Shown here one piece after another: positions 23,078 through 31,751 of a stretch of 64,000 nucleotides of DNA. Source of the DNA: Streptomyces spiralis. GTDB lineage: Bacteria > Actinomycetota > Actinomycetes > Streptomycetales > Streptomycetaceae. The notes below the pieces were generated by a model. It saw only the letters and a program-made list of their open reading frames with translations. It did no database searches and had not been told where the DNA came from. The position numbers and the translations under genes were made by a program. How positions within the stretch are numbered: the stretch's first letter is position 1; each line of letters begins with the position of its first letter. The stretch spans positions 36,496-100,495 of the forward strand of contig NZ_BNBC01000028.1 of assembly GCF_014654675.1 (NCBI RefSeq). Reading direction: 5' to 3'.

Positions 23078-24238
23078 CTACTCCTCCGCGTACTTCTCCT
23101 CCGTCGCCGGGTCCAGGGCCAGGCGGTAGCCCCGCTTGACCACCGTCTGGATCAGCTTCGGTGCCCCGAGCGCCGTGCGCAGGCGGGCCATCGCCGTTTC
23201 CACCGCGTGTTCGTCGCGGCCGGCGCCCGGCAGGGTGCGCAGGAGGTCGGCGCGGGCGACGACCCAGCCGGGGCGCCGGGCCAGGGCGCGCAGCAGGGCC
23301 ATGCCGGCCGGCGGTACGGGCTTCAGGTCGCCGTCGATCAGCACCGCGTGGCCGCGGATCTCCAGCCGGTGACCGGCGACGGGCAACGGGTGGGCGCGGG
23401 CCGGAAGTTCGCGGCACAGCAGCTGCACCAGCGGGCCCAGCCGGAACCGTTCCGGCTGCACGGTGTCGATGCCGTGCGCCTGCAACGGCACCGCGGTGAC
23501 GGGGCCGACGCATGCCGCCAGCAGGTCGTGGCCGAGCGCGGTGAGCAGCTCGGGCAGCAGTCCCCGTTCCTCGGCCCGTGCCAGCAGGGACGCGGCGGCC
23601 GGTGCGCTGGTGAAGGTGAGCGCGTCCAGGCCGCGGGAGACGGCGGCGTCCAGCAGGCGGTCCAGCGGACCGGGATCCTCCGGAGGCAGCCAGCGGTACA
23701 CCGGCACCGGGACCACCTCCGCTCCGCCGGCGCGCAGCGCCTCCACGAACCCCGGCAGCGGTTCGCCGTGCAGCTGTACGGCCACCCGGCGGCCGTCCAC
23801 GCTCTGCCCGAGCAGCCGGTCGAGCACCTCTGCCATGGACTCCGACGACGGGGACCACTCCTCGGTCAGCCCGGCGGCCCGGATCGCGCCCTTCACCTTG
23901 GGCCCGCGCGCCAGCAGCTCGGTCCGGCGCAGCTGCGTCAGCAGCGCCTCGCCGAGCCCCCACCCCTCGGCCGCCTCCACCCAGCCGCGGAAGCCGATCG
24001 CGGTGGTGGCGACCACCACGTCGGGCACCTGGTCGATGATCTCCTTGGTGGCGGCGAGGAGTTCCCCGTCGTCGGCGAGCGGAACGATGCGCAGGGCCGG
24101 AGCGTGCAGGACGGTGGCACCGCGCCGCTGGAGCAGGGCGCCCAGCTCGTCGGCCCGGCGCGCGGCGGTCACGCCCACGGTGAATCCGGCGAGCGGCCCG
24201 TGCTCGGACCGTTCGGCCTGGTGCTCTTCGTCGTACAT
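23078..24238 (-). CDS. nnaR: nitrate/nitrite assimilation regulator NnaR (HemD-like plus winged helix)
   Basis: A 386-residue fusion. Residues ~15-270 form a uroporphyrinogen-III synthase (HemD)-like domain; residues ~285-386 are an OmpR-type winged helix (MALLRALARRPGWVVARADLL, AVETAMARLR, QTVVKRGYRLALD). In S. coelicolor the protein of this architecture next to narK is NnaR, which works with GlnR to activate nitrate assimilation genes. Whether the HemD-like part is catalytic is unknown. It lies directly downstream of narK in the same direction, separated by a terminator-like hairpin, so it may have its own promoter. Confidence 0.85.
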   Translation of the reverse strand: MYDEEHQAERSEHGPLAGFTVGVTAARRADELGALLQRRGATVLHAPALRIVPLADDGELLAATKEIIDQVPDVVVATTAIGFRGWVEAAEGWGLGEALLTQLRRTELLARGPKVKGAIRAAGLTEEWSPSSESMAEVLDRLLGQSVDGRRVAVQLHGEPLPGFVEALRAGGAEVVPVPVYRWLPPEDPGPLDRLLDAAVSRGLDALTFTSAPAAASLLARAEERGLLPELLTALGHDLLAACVGPVTAVPLQAHGIDTVQPERFRLGPLVQLLCRELPARAHPLPVAGHRLEIRGHAVLIDGDLKPVPPAGMALLRALARRPGWVVARADLLRTLPGAGRDEHAVETAMARLRTALGAPKLIQTVVKRGYRLALDPATEEKYAEE

Positions 24239-24271
24239 GTGCTCGCTCTCCTAGCTGACCGGCACGCCGCC

Positions 24272-24305
24272 ACCGAGCCTGTCAACGGCGCGTGACAGGC
24301 TCGGT
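24272..24305. terminator. hairpin between narK and nnaR
   Basis: A perfect 13-bp stem (24272-24284 with 24293-24305) and 8-base loop, 26 bp past the narK stop. It has no T-tract. It probably terminates or attenuates narK transcription ahead of nnaR. Confidence 0.65.
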
Positions 24306-24330
24306 TCGGCTTCATTGCACCGGTGTTACG

Positions 24331-25707
24331 TCACACCTCGGCATAGCTGAGCTGCGGCTTCGTCTCCGCTGCCACCGTAGTCACAGCCTGCCCCGCCGCG
24401 CGGCGAAGGTATACGGCCCAGGTCACCGCGAAGCAGACGCCGTAGAAGGCGAGGAAGGCGACGAACGCGCCGGTGCCGGAGCCGTAGGAGAGGAAGGACT
24501 GGCGGAAGGCGAGGTTGATGCCGACCCCGCCGAGCGCGCCGACGGCGCCGATCAGGCCCATGGAGGCGCCGGAGAGACGGCGGCCGTGGGCCATGGCGGC
24601 CTCCCCTTCGAGCCCCTTGGCCAGGGCCTTGGCCTGGAAGATGCCCGGGATCATCTTGTACGTCGAGCCGTTGCCGAGGCCGCTCAGCGCGAACAGGACG
24701 ATGAAGACGGTCACGAACAGCGGCATCGACTGCTTCAGGCTCGCGACGACCAGGGCGGCGGTCGCCGCGGCCATGGCGACGTAGTTCCAGAGGGTGATCC
24801 GCGCGCCGCCGTACCGGTCCGCGAGCCGACCGCCGACGGGCCGGACCAGCGAGCCGAGCAGCGGGCCGATGAAGGTGAGGTAGGTCGCCTGGAGCGGGGT
24901 CCGGCCGAACTGGTTCGTCAGCACCTGGCCGAAGGCGAAGCTGTAGCCGATGAAGGAGCCGAAGGTGCCGACGTAGAGGAAGGACATGATCCAGGTGTGG
25001 GCGTCCTTCGCGGCGTCCTTCGCGGCGCCGGTGTCGTTCTTCACCGTCGCCAGGTTGTCCATGAAGAGCGCGGCGCACCCGGCGGCCACGACGATCAGCG
25101 GGATGTAGATGCCCAGCAGGACGCGCGGTCCGCCGCTCGCCCCGATGACCGCGAGCGCCACCAGCTGGATCGCCGCCACGCCGACGTTGCCGCCGCCGGC
25201 GTTGAGGCCCAGCGCCCAACCCTTCCTGCGCAGCGGGAAGAAGGCGTTGATGTTGGTCATGGAGGAGGCGAAGTTGCCGCCGCCGATGCCGGCGAGCAGG
25301 CCTACCCACAGGAAGGTGGAGAAGGAGGTGCCGGGGTGCATGACCGCGAAGGCCGCGATCGTCGGGACGAGCAGCAGGGCCGCCGAGACGATCGTCCAGT
25401 TCCGGCCACCGAAGAGGGCCACCGCGAAGGTGTAGGGGACGCGCACGACGGCGCCGACGAGGGTGACCACCGAGGTCAGCAGGAACTTGTCGGCGGGAGT
25501 GAGGCCGTACTCCGGGCCCATGAAGAGCACCAGGACGGACCACATGGTCCAGACCGAGAAGCCGATGTGCTCGGACAGGACCGAGAACCAGAGGTTCCGG
25601 TTGGCGATCCGTTCCCCGCTCGCCTCCCAGAACCCCTTGTCCTCCGGGTCCCAGTGCTCGATCCAGCGGCCACTGCGACGGGGCGGGGCTGGGGCTGGAG
25701 CTGTCAT
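24331..25707 (-). CDS. narK: nitrate/nitrite transporter, NarK type (MFS)
   Basis: A 458-residue polytopic transporter with about 12 membrane segments. Both nitrate signature regions are visible: RRKGWALGLNAGGGNVGVA in helix 5 and SGLGNGSTYKMIP in helix 11. It imports nitrate or exports nitrite. ATG 25707 is chosen; the longer frame would add an untypical leader. The partner regulator nnaR follows. A GTGAC and a GAAAC word lie upstream (25808-25812 and 25787-25791 on the minus strand), but their 16-bp spacing does not fit the GlnR box. Confidence 0.92.
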   Translation of the reverse strand: MTAPAPAPPRRSGRWIEHWDPEDKGFWEASGERIANRNLWFSVLSEHIGFSVWTMWSVLVLFMGPEYGLTPADKFLLTSVVTLVGAVVRVPYTFAVALFGGRNWTIVSAALLLVPTIAAFAVMHPGTSFSTFLWVGLLAGIGGGNFASSMTNINAFFPLRRKGWALGLNAGGGNVGVAAIQLVALAVIGASGGPRVLLGIYIPLIVVAAGCAALFMDNLATVKNDTGAAKDAAKDAHTWIMSFLYVGTFGSFIGYSFAFGQVLTNQFGRTPLQATYLTFIGPLLGSLVRPVGGRLADRYGGARITLWNYVAMAAATAALVVASLKQSMPLFVTVFIVLFALSGLGNGSTYKMIPGIFQAKALAKGLEGEAAMAHGRRLSGASMGLIGAVGALGGVGINLAFRQSFLSYGSGTGAFVAFLAFYGVCFAVTWAVYLRRAAGQAVTTVAAETKPQLSYAEV

Positions 25708-25845
25708 CACGCCTCCACGGGCTCCGGGTGCTCGGTCTGGCCGTCGACTGTCATCGACTGACTGAGCCCGAAGGTAGAAAGGGCGCGTTTCCTGCCTGTG
25801 GCGGTGGGTCACCGCAAGGGAACGTTGCTCTCACCTCACGGGGTG

Positions 25846-25880
25846 GGACGGTGAGAGGTCCCCCGCGGCCCTCACCGTCC
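25846..25880 (-). terminator. terminator after the acyltransferase gene
   Basis: GGACGGTGAG pairs with CTCACCGTCC around a 15-base loop, 55 bp past the acyltransferase stop on the minus strand. Confidence 0.5.
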
Positions 25881-25934
25881 TCGCAGCCCACACGGTCCTT
25901 GCGGTCCTCGTGGTCCTCCTGCGGCGGCGTTCGG

Positions 25935-27098
25935 TCACCGCTTCCCGGTCGGCCACAGCCGTGGCCTCCGTTTCGCCGCCAGGTCCTCGATCCAGCCGAA
26001 GGCGAGGATCGCGGCGGCGATCAGCGGCCACACCAGGACGAACATCCACAGGCCGTAGGTCGAGTCCAGGAACGCCGACGCGCGGTCGCCTTGCAGGAAG
26101 GGCAGGTTGTAGGCCTGGTCGAGAAGGGGGACGGTGAGGGCTATGAGCAGGTTGTGCCAGAGGTAGATCGTGACCGCACGGTTGTTGGCGAGGGTGATCA
26201 GCGGCTCCCAGCGGCGCAGCCGGGCGGGGAACCGCTGCCAGGACGGGGAGTACTGGAGCAGGATCACGACGATCGCGAAGGACCAGGTCGCCTGGGCGAG
26301 CGGGATGTCGTTCAGGTCCCAGCCGTCGGGGCCCTGGTGGCCGGACGCCCACCACAGCGCGAAGGCCATCAGCACGGACGAGACCGAGACCGCCGCGTAG
26401 CGGGGGATCCTCCGCAGCAGTCCCTCGTGGTGGGCGATGCCCAGGATCCAGCAGCCGCCGTAGACCGCGAAGTCCGTCACCGCGTCGCCCGTCTCGCCGG
26501 GGATCGTCACCAGGCCGGTGCCGACCACCGCGGTCAGGGCGAGCGGGGCGAGCAGGGTCGGCCACGGGGCCCGGCGGAACGCCCGCAGCAGCAGGGGCGA
26601 CGCCACGACGAACCACAGATACGCCCGCAGGTACCACAGCGGGCCCGCCGCGTCGTCCGCCCAGGTCGCGTCCAGCAGGCCGGAGTCGGAGCCCAGGTGC
26701 TCGGGGTACGGCGGGGAGCCCACCGGGACGACGTAGGTCAGGAGCTTCACCAGGCCGGCCGCGCCGCCGATGTCGGGGTCCTTCACCGGGTTCCAGCCGG
26801 CCGCCAGCATCAGGGGCAGGAGGATCGCGCCGAACGCCCACAGCGGCGGCAGGAGCCTTCTCAGCCTGCCCTTGATCACGCTTGCCGCCGGACGGTCCAG
26901 CGAGCGTGCCATCAGGGAGCCCGCCAGCGCGAACATCACGCCCATCGACGGGAACAGCACCGTCAGCCAGGCCCAGCCGAAGAGGTGGTAAATGACCACC
27001 CGGAGCAGGGCGAGGGCGCGCAGGAGGTCCAGGTAGCGGTCCCGGCCGCCGGCCGGTTTGCGGCCGGCCGCGTTCTCCGGGGCGAGGGCCTGCGTCAT
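25935..27098 (-). CDS. membrane acyltransferase, acyltransferase-3 family
   Basis: A 387-residue integral membrane protein with about ten helices. The family start is clear (RDRYLDLLRALALLRVVIYH, carrying the conserved Arg and His), with later segments PLWYLRAYLWFVVASPLLL and YLWHNLLIALTVPLLDQ. Members O-acylate exported sugars. Its ATG overlaps the stop of the upstream deacetylase/glycosyltransferase gene (ATGA), so it probably modifies the polysaccharide made by that operon. Confidence 0.87.
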   Translation of the reverse strand: MTQALAPENAAGRKPAGGRDRYLDLLRALALLRVVIYHLFGWAWLTVLFPSMGVMFALAGSLMARSLDRPAASVIKGRLRRLLPPLWAFGAILLPLMLAAGWNPVKDPDIGGAAGLVKLLTYVVPVGSPPYPEHLGSDSGLLDATWADDAAGPLWYLRAYLWFVVASPLLLRAFRRAPWPTLLAPLALTAVVGTGLVTIPGETGDAVTDFAVYGGCWILGIAHHEGLLRRIPRYAAVSVSSVLMAFALWWASGHQGPDGWDLNDIPLAQATWSFAIVVILLQYSPSWQRFPARLRRWEPLITLANNRAVTIYLWHNLLIALTVPLLDQAYNLPFLQGDRASAFLDSTYGLWMFVLVWPLIAAAILAFGWIEDLAAKRRPRLWPTGKR

Positions 27099-29440
27099 GC
27101 CACCGGCCTCCGATCGGTCGTCTCGGTCGCCTCGGAGGTCGCGGTCGTCGCCTCAGAGGTCCCGAGTGCCTCGGGCATCTCGGGGGTCACCCTCACGCGC
27201 TCGCGCGGTGCCGGTCCGCCGGGTCCGCCCGGTCCACCGGGTGCCTCCACCACGCCCGTGCGGCGCAGTTTCTGCCAGCGCAGCCGGCCGCCGGTCAGCG
27301 CGGTGATCCAGGACTGGAGCAGGACGACGTACATCAGCTGGCGGTAGAGGATCTGCTGGAGCGGCAGGGAGATCAGGTGCGTCATGCGTTCGCGGTCCAG
27401 GCGGAAGGCATACGCGGCGCAGGTCGCCTGGATGGCCAGGACGCCCAGCCAGGCCAGGATCGTCTTCTGGGTCGGGCCGAAGACCACGCCGTAGAGCAGG
27501 AAGATGTCGATCAGGGGTGCGAGCAGCGGGGCCACCACCATGAACAGGGACACCAGCGGCAGGCCCACGCGGCCGAAGCGGCCGGACGGCCCGCGGTCCA
27601 GCAGGGCCCGGCGGTGTTTCCAGATCGCCTGCATGGTGCCGTAGGACCAGCGGTAGCGCTGGGACCACAACTGCTGGACCGACTCGGGTGCCTCGGTCCA
27701 GGCGCGGGCGTCCTCGGCGTACACCACCCGCCAGCCGGCGCGGTGCAGCGCCATGGTGATGTCGGTGTCCTCGGCGAGCGTGTCGTCGCTCATGCCGCCG
27801 ACCTGCTTCAGTGCGGACCGCCGGAACGCCCCGACCGCGCCCGGGATCGTCGGCATGCAGCGCAGGGTGTCGTACATGCGCCGGTCGAGGTTGAAGCCCA
27901 TCACGTACTCGATGTGCTGCCAGGCGCCGATCAGCGAGTTCCGGTTGCCGACCTTGGCGTTGCCGGCCACCGCACCGACCCTTGGGTCGCCGAAGGGCTG
28001 GACGAGCTCGCGGACGGTGGACGGTTCGAAGACGGTGTCGCCGTCCATCATGACGATCAGGTCGTGCGAGGCGTGCGCGATACCGCGGTTGAGGGCGGCC
28101 GGCTTGCCCGCGTTGGGCTGGCGCACCACCCGTACGCCGGGCAGGTTCAGGGCCTCGACGATGTCCGCGGTGCCGTCGGCCGAGCCGTCGTCCACCACCA
28201 CGACCTCGACCGGATGCTCGCCCGCCATGAGGGAACGGACCGTGTTCTCGATGCACTTGGCCTCGTTGTACGCCGGCACCAGCACCGACACCGGCTCGGT
28301 GACCGGCTCTCCCCAGCGGAAGCCGGGGCGGCGTACCCGGCGGGCGTGCGCGCCGGAGAGCAGCAGCATCAGGGCGAAGCGGGCGATGACCAGGCCGCCG
28401 ACCAGGGCCATGCAGACGCCCAGGCCGTCGGTGATGCCGTCGGCGGCCTGGACCAGGAAGATCCAGGCCTTGCCCTTCCACAGGTCGGGTCCGGTGACCG
28501 GGGTGAGCGCGCTGGGCGCGCCGAGTGCCTCGGTGAGGTTGTCGAACCGGTAGCCGCGCGCCTGGAGTTCGGGCAGGTAGCGGTCCAGGGCCTGCACGGT
28601 CTGGTGGCGGTCGCCGCCGGAGTCGTGCATCAGCACGATCGCGCCCTTGCCGCCCTTCGGGGTGGCCCGGCGGATGATCTCGTCGACGCCCGGCTTCTGC
28701 CAGTCCTCGCTGTCGGCGGTGTTGACCACGGTGATGTAGCCGCGGCTGCCGATGTACTCGGTCACCGGCCAGGACCGGTTGTCCATGGCGTCGGCGAAGG
28801 AGGAGTACGGCGGCCGGAAGAGCGAGGTCCGCACGCCGGCCGCGCCGGTGATGGCCAGTTGGTTCTGCGACAGCTCCCAGTCGATGCGCTTGTAGGACTG
28901 GTAGGAGAGGTCGGGGTGGTTGAAGGTGTGCAGGCCCACCTCGTGGCCCTCGGCCACCATGCGCCTGACCAGGTCGGGGTAGCGGGAGGTCATGGTGCCG
29001 GTGACGAAGAAGACCGCGTGGGCGTGGTGCTTCTTGAGCACGTCCAGCACCTTCGGCGTCCAGGTCGGATCGGGGCCGTCGTCGAAGGTGAGGACCAGGC
29101 GGTGGTCGGGCACGCGCAGGCTGGTCGCCTGCCCGCCGCGGGTGTCGATGACCGGGCCGCCGTCGAGGATCTTCTCCGGCACCTTGTCGGTGGCGGCCTC
29201 GGGGCGGATGCGGTGGTCGGCCAGGATCTCGCTGTGCACATAGCCGCGCAGCATCAGCATCGCCATCAGGGCGGCGAGCACGAGCGTGGGCAGCAGGTGG
29301 CGCAGGGGCAGGCGCGCGGCAGGGCGGTTGCGCGCCGCGGGACGGCGGGCGGCAGGACGGCGCCCGGCAGCGGGGCGGCGGTCGCCGGGGCGGTGATCGG
29401 CGGGGCGGCGTGCGTCGCCGCGACGGAGGCGGGCCGCCAT
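27095..29440 (-). CDS. matB: bifunctional polysaccharide deacetylase / family 2 glycosyltransferase (MatB-like)
   Basis: A 781-residue membrane protein. After an Arg/Pro-rich tail and one helix, a NodB deacetylase domain starts near residue 115 (VLTFDDGPDPTWTP, LHTFNHPDLS, FRPPYSSF). Near residue 390 the GT2 domain begins (VSVLVPAYNEAKCIENTV, VVVDDGSADGT, MMDGDTVF, LAEDTDITMAL, and QRYRW near 597), followed by several helices. This resembles PgaB/PgaC activities in one chain: a processive N-acetylglucosamine polymer synthase with deacetylase. In S. lividans, MatAB at this locus makes the PNAG-like glycan causing pellet aggregation. It overlaps its neighbours on both sides. Confidence 0.87.
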   Translation of the reverse strand: MAARLRRGDARRPADHRPGDRRPAAGRRPAARRPAARNRPAARLPLRHLLPTLVLAALMAMLMLRGYVHSEILADHRIRPEAATDKVPEKILDGGPVIDTRGGQATSLRVPDHRLVLTFDDGPDPTWTPKVLDVLKKHHAHAVFFVTGTMTSRYPDLVRRMVAEGHEVGLHTFNHPDLSYQSYKRIDWELSQNQLAITGAAGVRTSLFRPPYSSFADAMDNRSWPVTEYIGSRGYITVVNTADSEDWQKPGVDEIIRRATPKGGKGAIVLMHDSGGDRHQTVQALDRYLPELQARGYRFDNLTEALGAPSALTPVTGPDLWKGKAWIFLVQAADGITDGLGVCMALVGGLVIARFALMLLLSGAHARRVRRPGFRWGEPVTEPVSVLVPAYNEAKCIENTVRSLMAGEHPVEVVVVDDGSADGTADIVEALNLPGVRVVRQPNAGKPAALNRGIAHASHDLIVMMDGDTVFEPSTVRELVQPFGDPRVGAVAGNAKVGNRNSLIGAWQHIEYVMGFNLDRRMYDTLRCMPTIPGAVGAFRRSALKQVGGMSDDTLAEDTDITMALHRAGWRVVYAEDARAWTEAPESVQQLWSQRYRWSYGTMQAIWKHRRALLDRGPSGRFGRVGLPLVSLFMVVAPLLAPLIDIFLLYGVVFGPTQKTILAWLGVLAIQATCAAYAFRLDRERMTHLISLPLQQILYRQLMYVVLLQSWITALTGGRLRWQKLRRTGVVEAPGGPGGPGGPAPRERVRVTPEMPEALGTSEATTATSEATETTDRRPVA

Positions 29441-30522
29441 CAGGCGAGGTTTCCCGTGGCCGCCGGGGCCGACGCACCGCCGGAGGCGCCGGAGGTCCCG
29501 GACGTTCCGGCGGGACCCGGCGCGGAGGTGGGTCCGGGTGCCGTCGTGGGGCCCGGTCCCCCGCTGGTTCCCGGTGCCGGCTCACTCGTCACGGGCACCG
29601 GGGTGCCCGGCCCCTCCGCGACCGTTCCGGAACCAGGGCCGGAGCCGCTCGTGCTCCCGCTGCCGCCTCCGCCGGAGGACGGCGACGGGTCGGGCGAGGA
29701 CGCGCCGCCGGTGCCGCTGGGGCTCGGGTCGAGTGAGGTGGAGGCCGGCGGCGGGGTCGGACCGACGACGGGTCCGGTCGAACCGCCGTTGCCGGGCGGC
29801 TTGGGCCCGCCGCTCGCCGTACCGCTCGGCCCGGGAGAGGCCGAGGTTCCCGGCCGCGCACCGGCGGAGGACTGGGGCGCCGTGGCACCGGGGCCCGCGG
29901 ACGGCTTGCCGGAGCCGGAGGCCGAGGCGGAGATCCCCGGTACGTTCGGCACCCCCGATGCGCCCGGCACTCCTGGTACGGCGACGCCGTCTCCCGTGCC
30001 GGGCGGTCGTGCCGGGTCCGAGGGCACCGGGGAGGTGTCGACCTTGCCGGCCGGCCGGTCGTCGGCCTGTCCGGGCACCGGCAACCAGGGTGCGTCGGAG
30101 TTGCCCGAGAGGAGGGTGACGACGATGACGACGGCGTAGACCGCGCAGGCGAGCCCCACCGCCATGCCGAACCGGCGGAAGCGCCGGCTGCGGCGGCCGG
30201 AGGCGTCGACGAAGACGGGTCCCTCGGAGCCGCCGCCCTCGCGGCCGTCCGGGTCCGGGGAGCCGGTGTCGTCCGGGCTGCCCTCGACACGGTCGAGGCG
30301 GACGGTCAGTTCGCCCGGATCGGAGCCGTCGCGTCCGGGCTCCTCCCACGGGTCCTCGACCCGCAGCGCACGGCCGGTGCCGGTCTCCGGGAACGTCTGG
30401 GCGTCCTCGCCGACGTCGCCGTCACCGTCGCCGTCGCCCTCGGCGGCGGGCACCGCTCCGGTCGCGGACGCGGCCGCGGGCCATTCGGGTTGGGCCTCTT
30501 CCGGCCCTTTGTTCACGCGCAC
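29440..30522 (-). CDS. matA: membrane-anchored Pro/Ser/Gly-rich protein (MatA-like)
   Basis: A 360-residue protein: an acidic N-terminal ~130 residues, one transmembrane helix (VGLACAVYAVVIVVTLLSG) and a ~190-residue low-complexity extracellular region rich in Gly, Ser, Pro and Thr. It has no catalytic motif. GTG 30522 is preceded by GGGGGAAG at good spacing and is chosen over upstream in-frame codons. Its stop shares one base with the matB start. Position and coupling match MatA of the Streptomyces matAB locus; the identity is inferred from synteny, since low-complexity sequence gives weak homology. Confidence 0.7.
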   Translation of the reverse strand: MRVNKGPEEAQPEWPAAASATGAVPAAEGDGDGDGDVGEDAQTFPETGTGRALRVEDPWEEPGRDGSDPGELTVRLDRVEGSPDDTGSPDPDGREGGGSEGPVFVDASGRRSRRFRRFGMAVGLACAVYAVVIVVTLLSGNSDAPWLPVPGQADDRPAGKVDTSPVPSDPARPPGTGDGVAVPGVPGASGVPNVPGISASASGSGKPSAGPGATAPQSSAGARPGTSASPGPSGTASGGPKPPGNGGSTGPVVGPTPPPASTSLDPSPSGTGGASSPDPSPSSGGGGSGSTSGSGPGSGTVAEGPGTPVPVTSEPAPGTSGGPGPTTAPGPTSAPGPAGTSGTSGASGGASAPAATGNLA

Positions 30523-30659
30523 GTAGCTTCCCCCACGGGAGTGTTCCGGGTGCGCGTACGACTCCGAGCCCCACGCCGCCGGAACAGGCCCCCACCTGCC
30601 CGAGCGCCCCCGTTGTCCCACCGTGCTCGGCGGTCACGAACTTACGCCTGCAAAGGTGG

Positions 30660-31667
30660 TCAGGAATCGTGAAGATCAATGGTGAACGGAATTGACCGAT
30701 TCGCCGCTGATTCGTCGATGGCTGGAATCCATCCTGTTTCGGGTCGCAGGAACCAGCCTTCACGTGCCGCCACTTCCGCCGCCGCGCGCCGCAGGGCGTC
30801 GAACGCAGGATGCACCAGCCCCCTACGCCACACGAGTGACACCGGCGACAGCGGAACCGGGTCGACGAGCGGCCGTACGACGGTCCGGGGCAGGGGCGGG
30901 AAGCCGACCACCGCGAGCACCGGGTGACCGGTCTTGGCCATCAGCCGCTCGAACTCCTCGACCCCGACGGCCAGCGGAGCCGGTGGCGCGACCGCGATGC
31001 CCCGGCCGTCGAACAGGCGGTGCGCGAGGTCGGTCCACTCCGGGGTGCGCGGGTTCCCGGCGCCGGCGTACACGGTCTCGCCCTCCAGCGCGGCCAGCGG
31101 CACCTGGGGCAGCGGGGCCAGCGGGTGGCCCTCGGGCAGGACGACCGCCATCGGCTCGTACCGCACGAACTGGTGGTCCAGCATGGCCCGCAGCGCCGGG
31201 TCCAGGCCCGCGTACCGACCGAACGAGGCGTCCAGGCGGCCCGCCAGCAACTCGGCCGCCGCGCCCGTCAGACCGCTCTCGAAACGGGCCATGATCTCGT
31301 GTTCCGGGGCGAGTTCGCGGGCCCGGTACAGCACGCGGCGGCCGGTGGCCAGGCCCGGCGAGTTCAGGTCGACGAGCAGCGGGCGGGCCTGTCCGAAGGC
31401 GGCCAGCAACTCGTCCTGGGCGTCCAGCACCCGGCGTGCGTACGGCACCAGCCGCTCGCCGTCGGCGGTCAGGGTCACCAGCCGGGTCGTCCGCACGAAC
31501 AGCTCGGCGCCCAACTCCCGCTCCAGTCGCCGTACATCGCGGCTGAGCGCCTGCTGGGCCACGTACAGCCGCGCCGCGGCGCGCGTGAAGTGCAGTTCCT
31601 CGGCGACGGCGAGGAAGGCGCGGAGCAGGCGGGGGTCCAGGGGGCGGCGGCCGGGCAGGTCGGGCAT
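30660..31667 (-). CDS. LysR-family transcriptional regulator
   Basis: A 335-residue regulator. The N-terminal winged helix is complete (LRAFLAVAEELHFTRAAARL, QQALSRDVRRLERELGAELF, TADGERLVPYAR), and residues ~100-310 form the periplasmic-binding-like effector domain. It sits 137 bp upstream of matA in the same direction and is divergent from the MFS transporter gene across 84 bp, so it may control either. The C-terminal ~25 residues extend beyond the usual domain. Confidence 0.9.
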   Translation of the reverse strand: MPDLPGRRPLDPRLLRAFLAVAEELHFTRAAARLYVAQQALSRDVRRLERELGAELFVRTTRLVTLTADGERLVPYARRVLDAQDELLAAFGQARPLLVDLNSPGLATGRRVLYRARELAPEHEIMARFESGLTGAAAELLAGRLDASFGRYAGLDPALRAMLDHQFVRYEPMAVVLPEGHPLAPLPQVPLAALEGETVYAGAGNPRTPEWTDLAHRLFDGRGIAVAPPAPLAVGVEEFERLMAKTGHPVLAVVGFPPLPRTVVRPLVDPVPLSPVSLVWRRGLVHPAFDALRRAAAEVAAREGWFLRPETGWIPAIDESAANRSIPFTIDLHDS

Positions 31668-31751
31668 GCGGTGAACTTACAACGTGAGTGCGTGAATCGG
31701 CACCGACAAGGTGTTGGACCAGGTGATCCACTACGCGCGACGGTGGTGGAC

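Noticed and set aside
25787..25812. GlnR-box candidate upstream of narK
   Set aside because: GTGAC and GAAAC are separated by 16 bp; the known box needs 6-bp spacing and repeated pairs.
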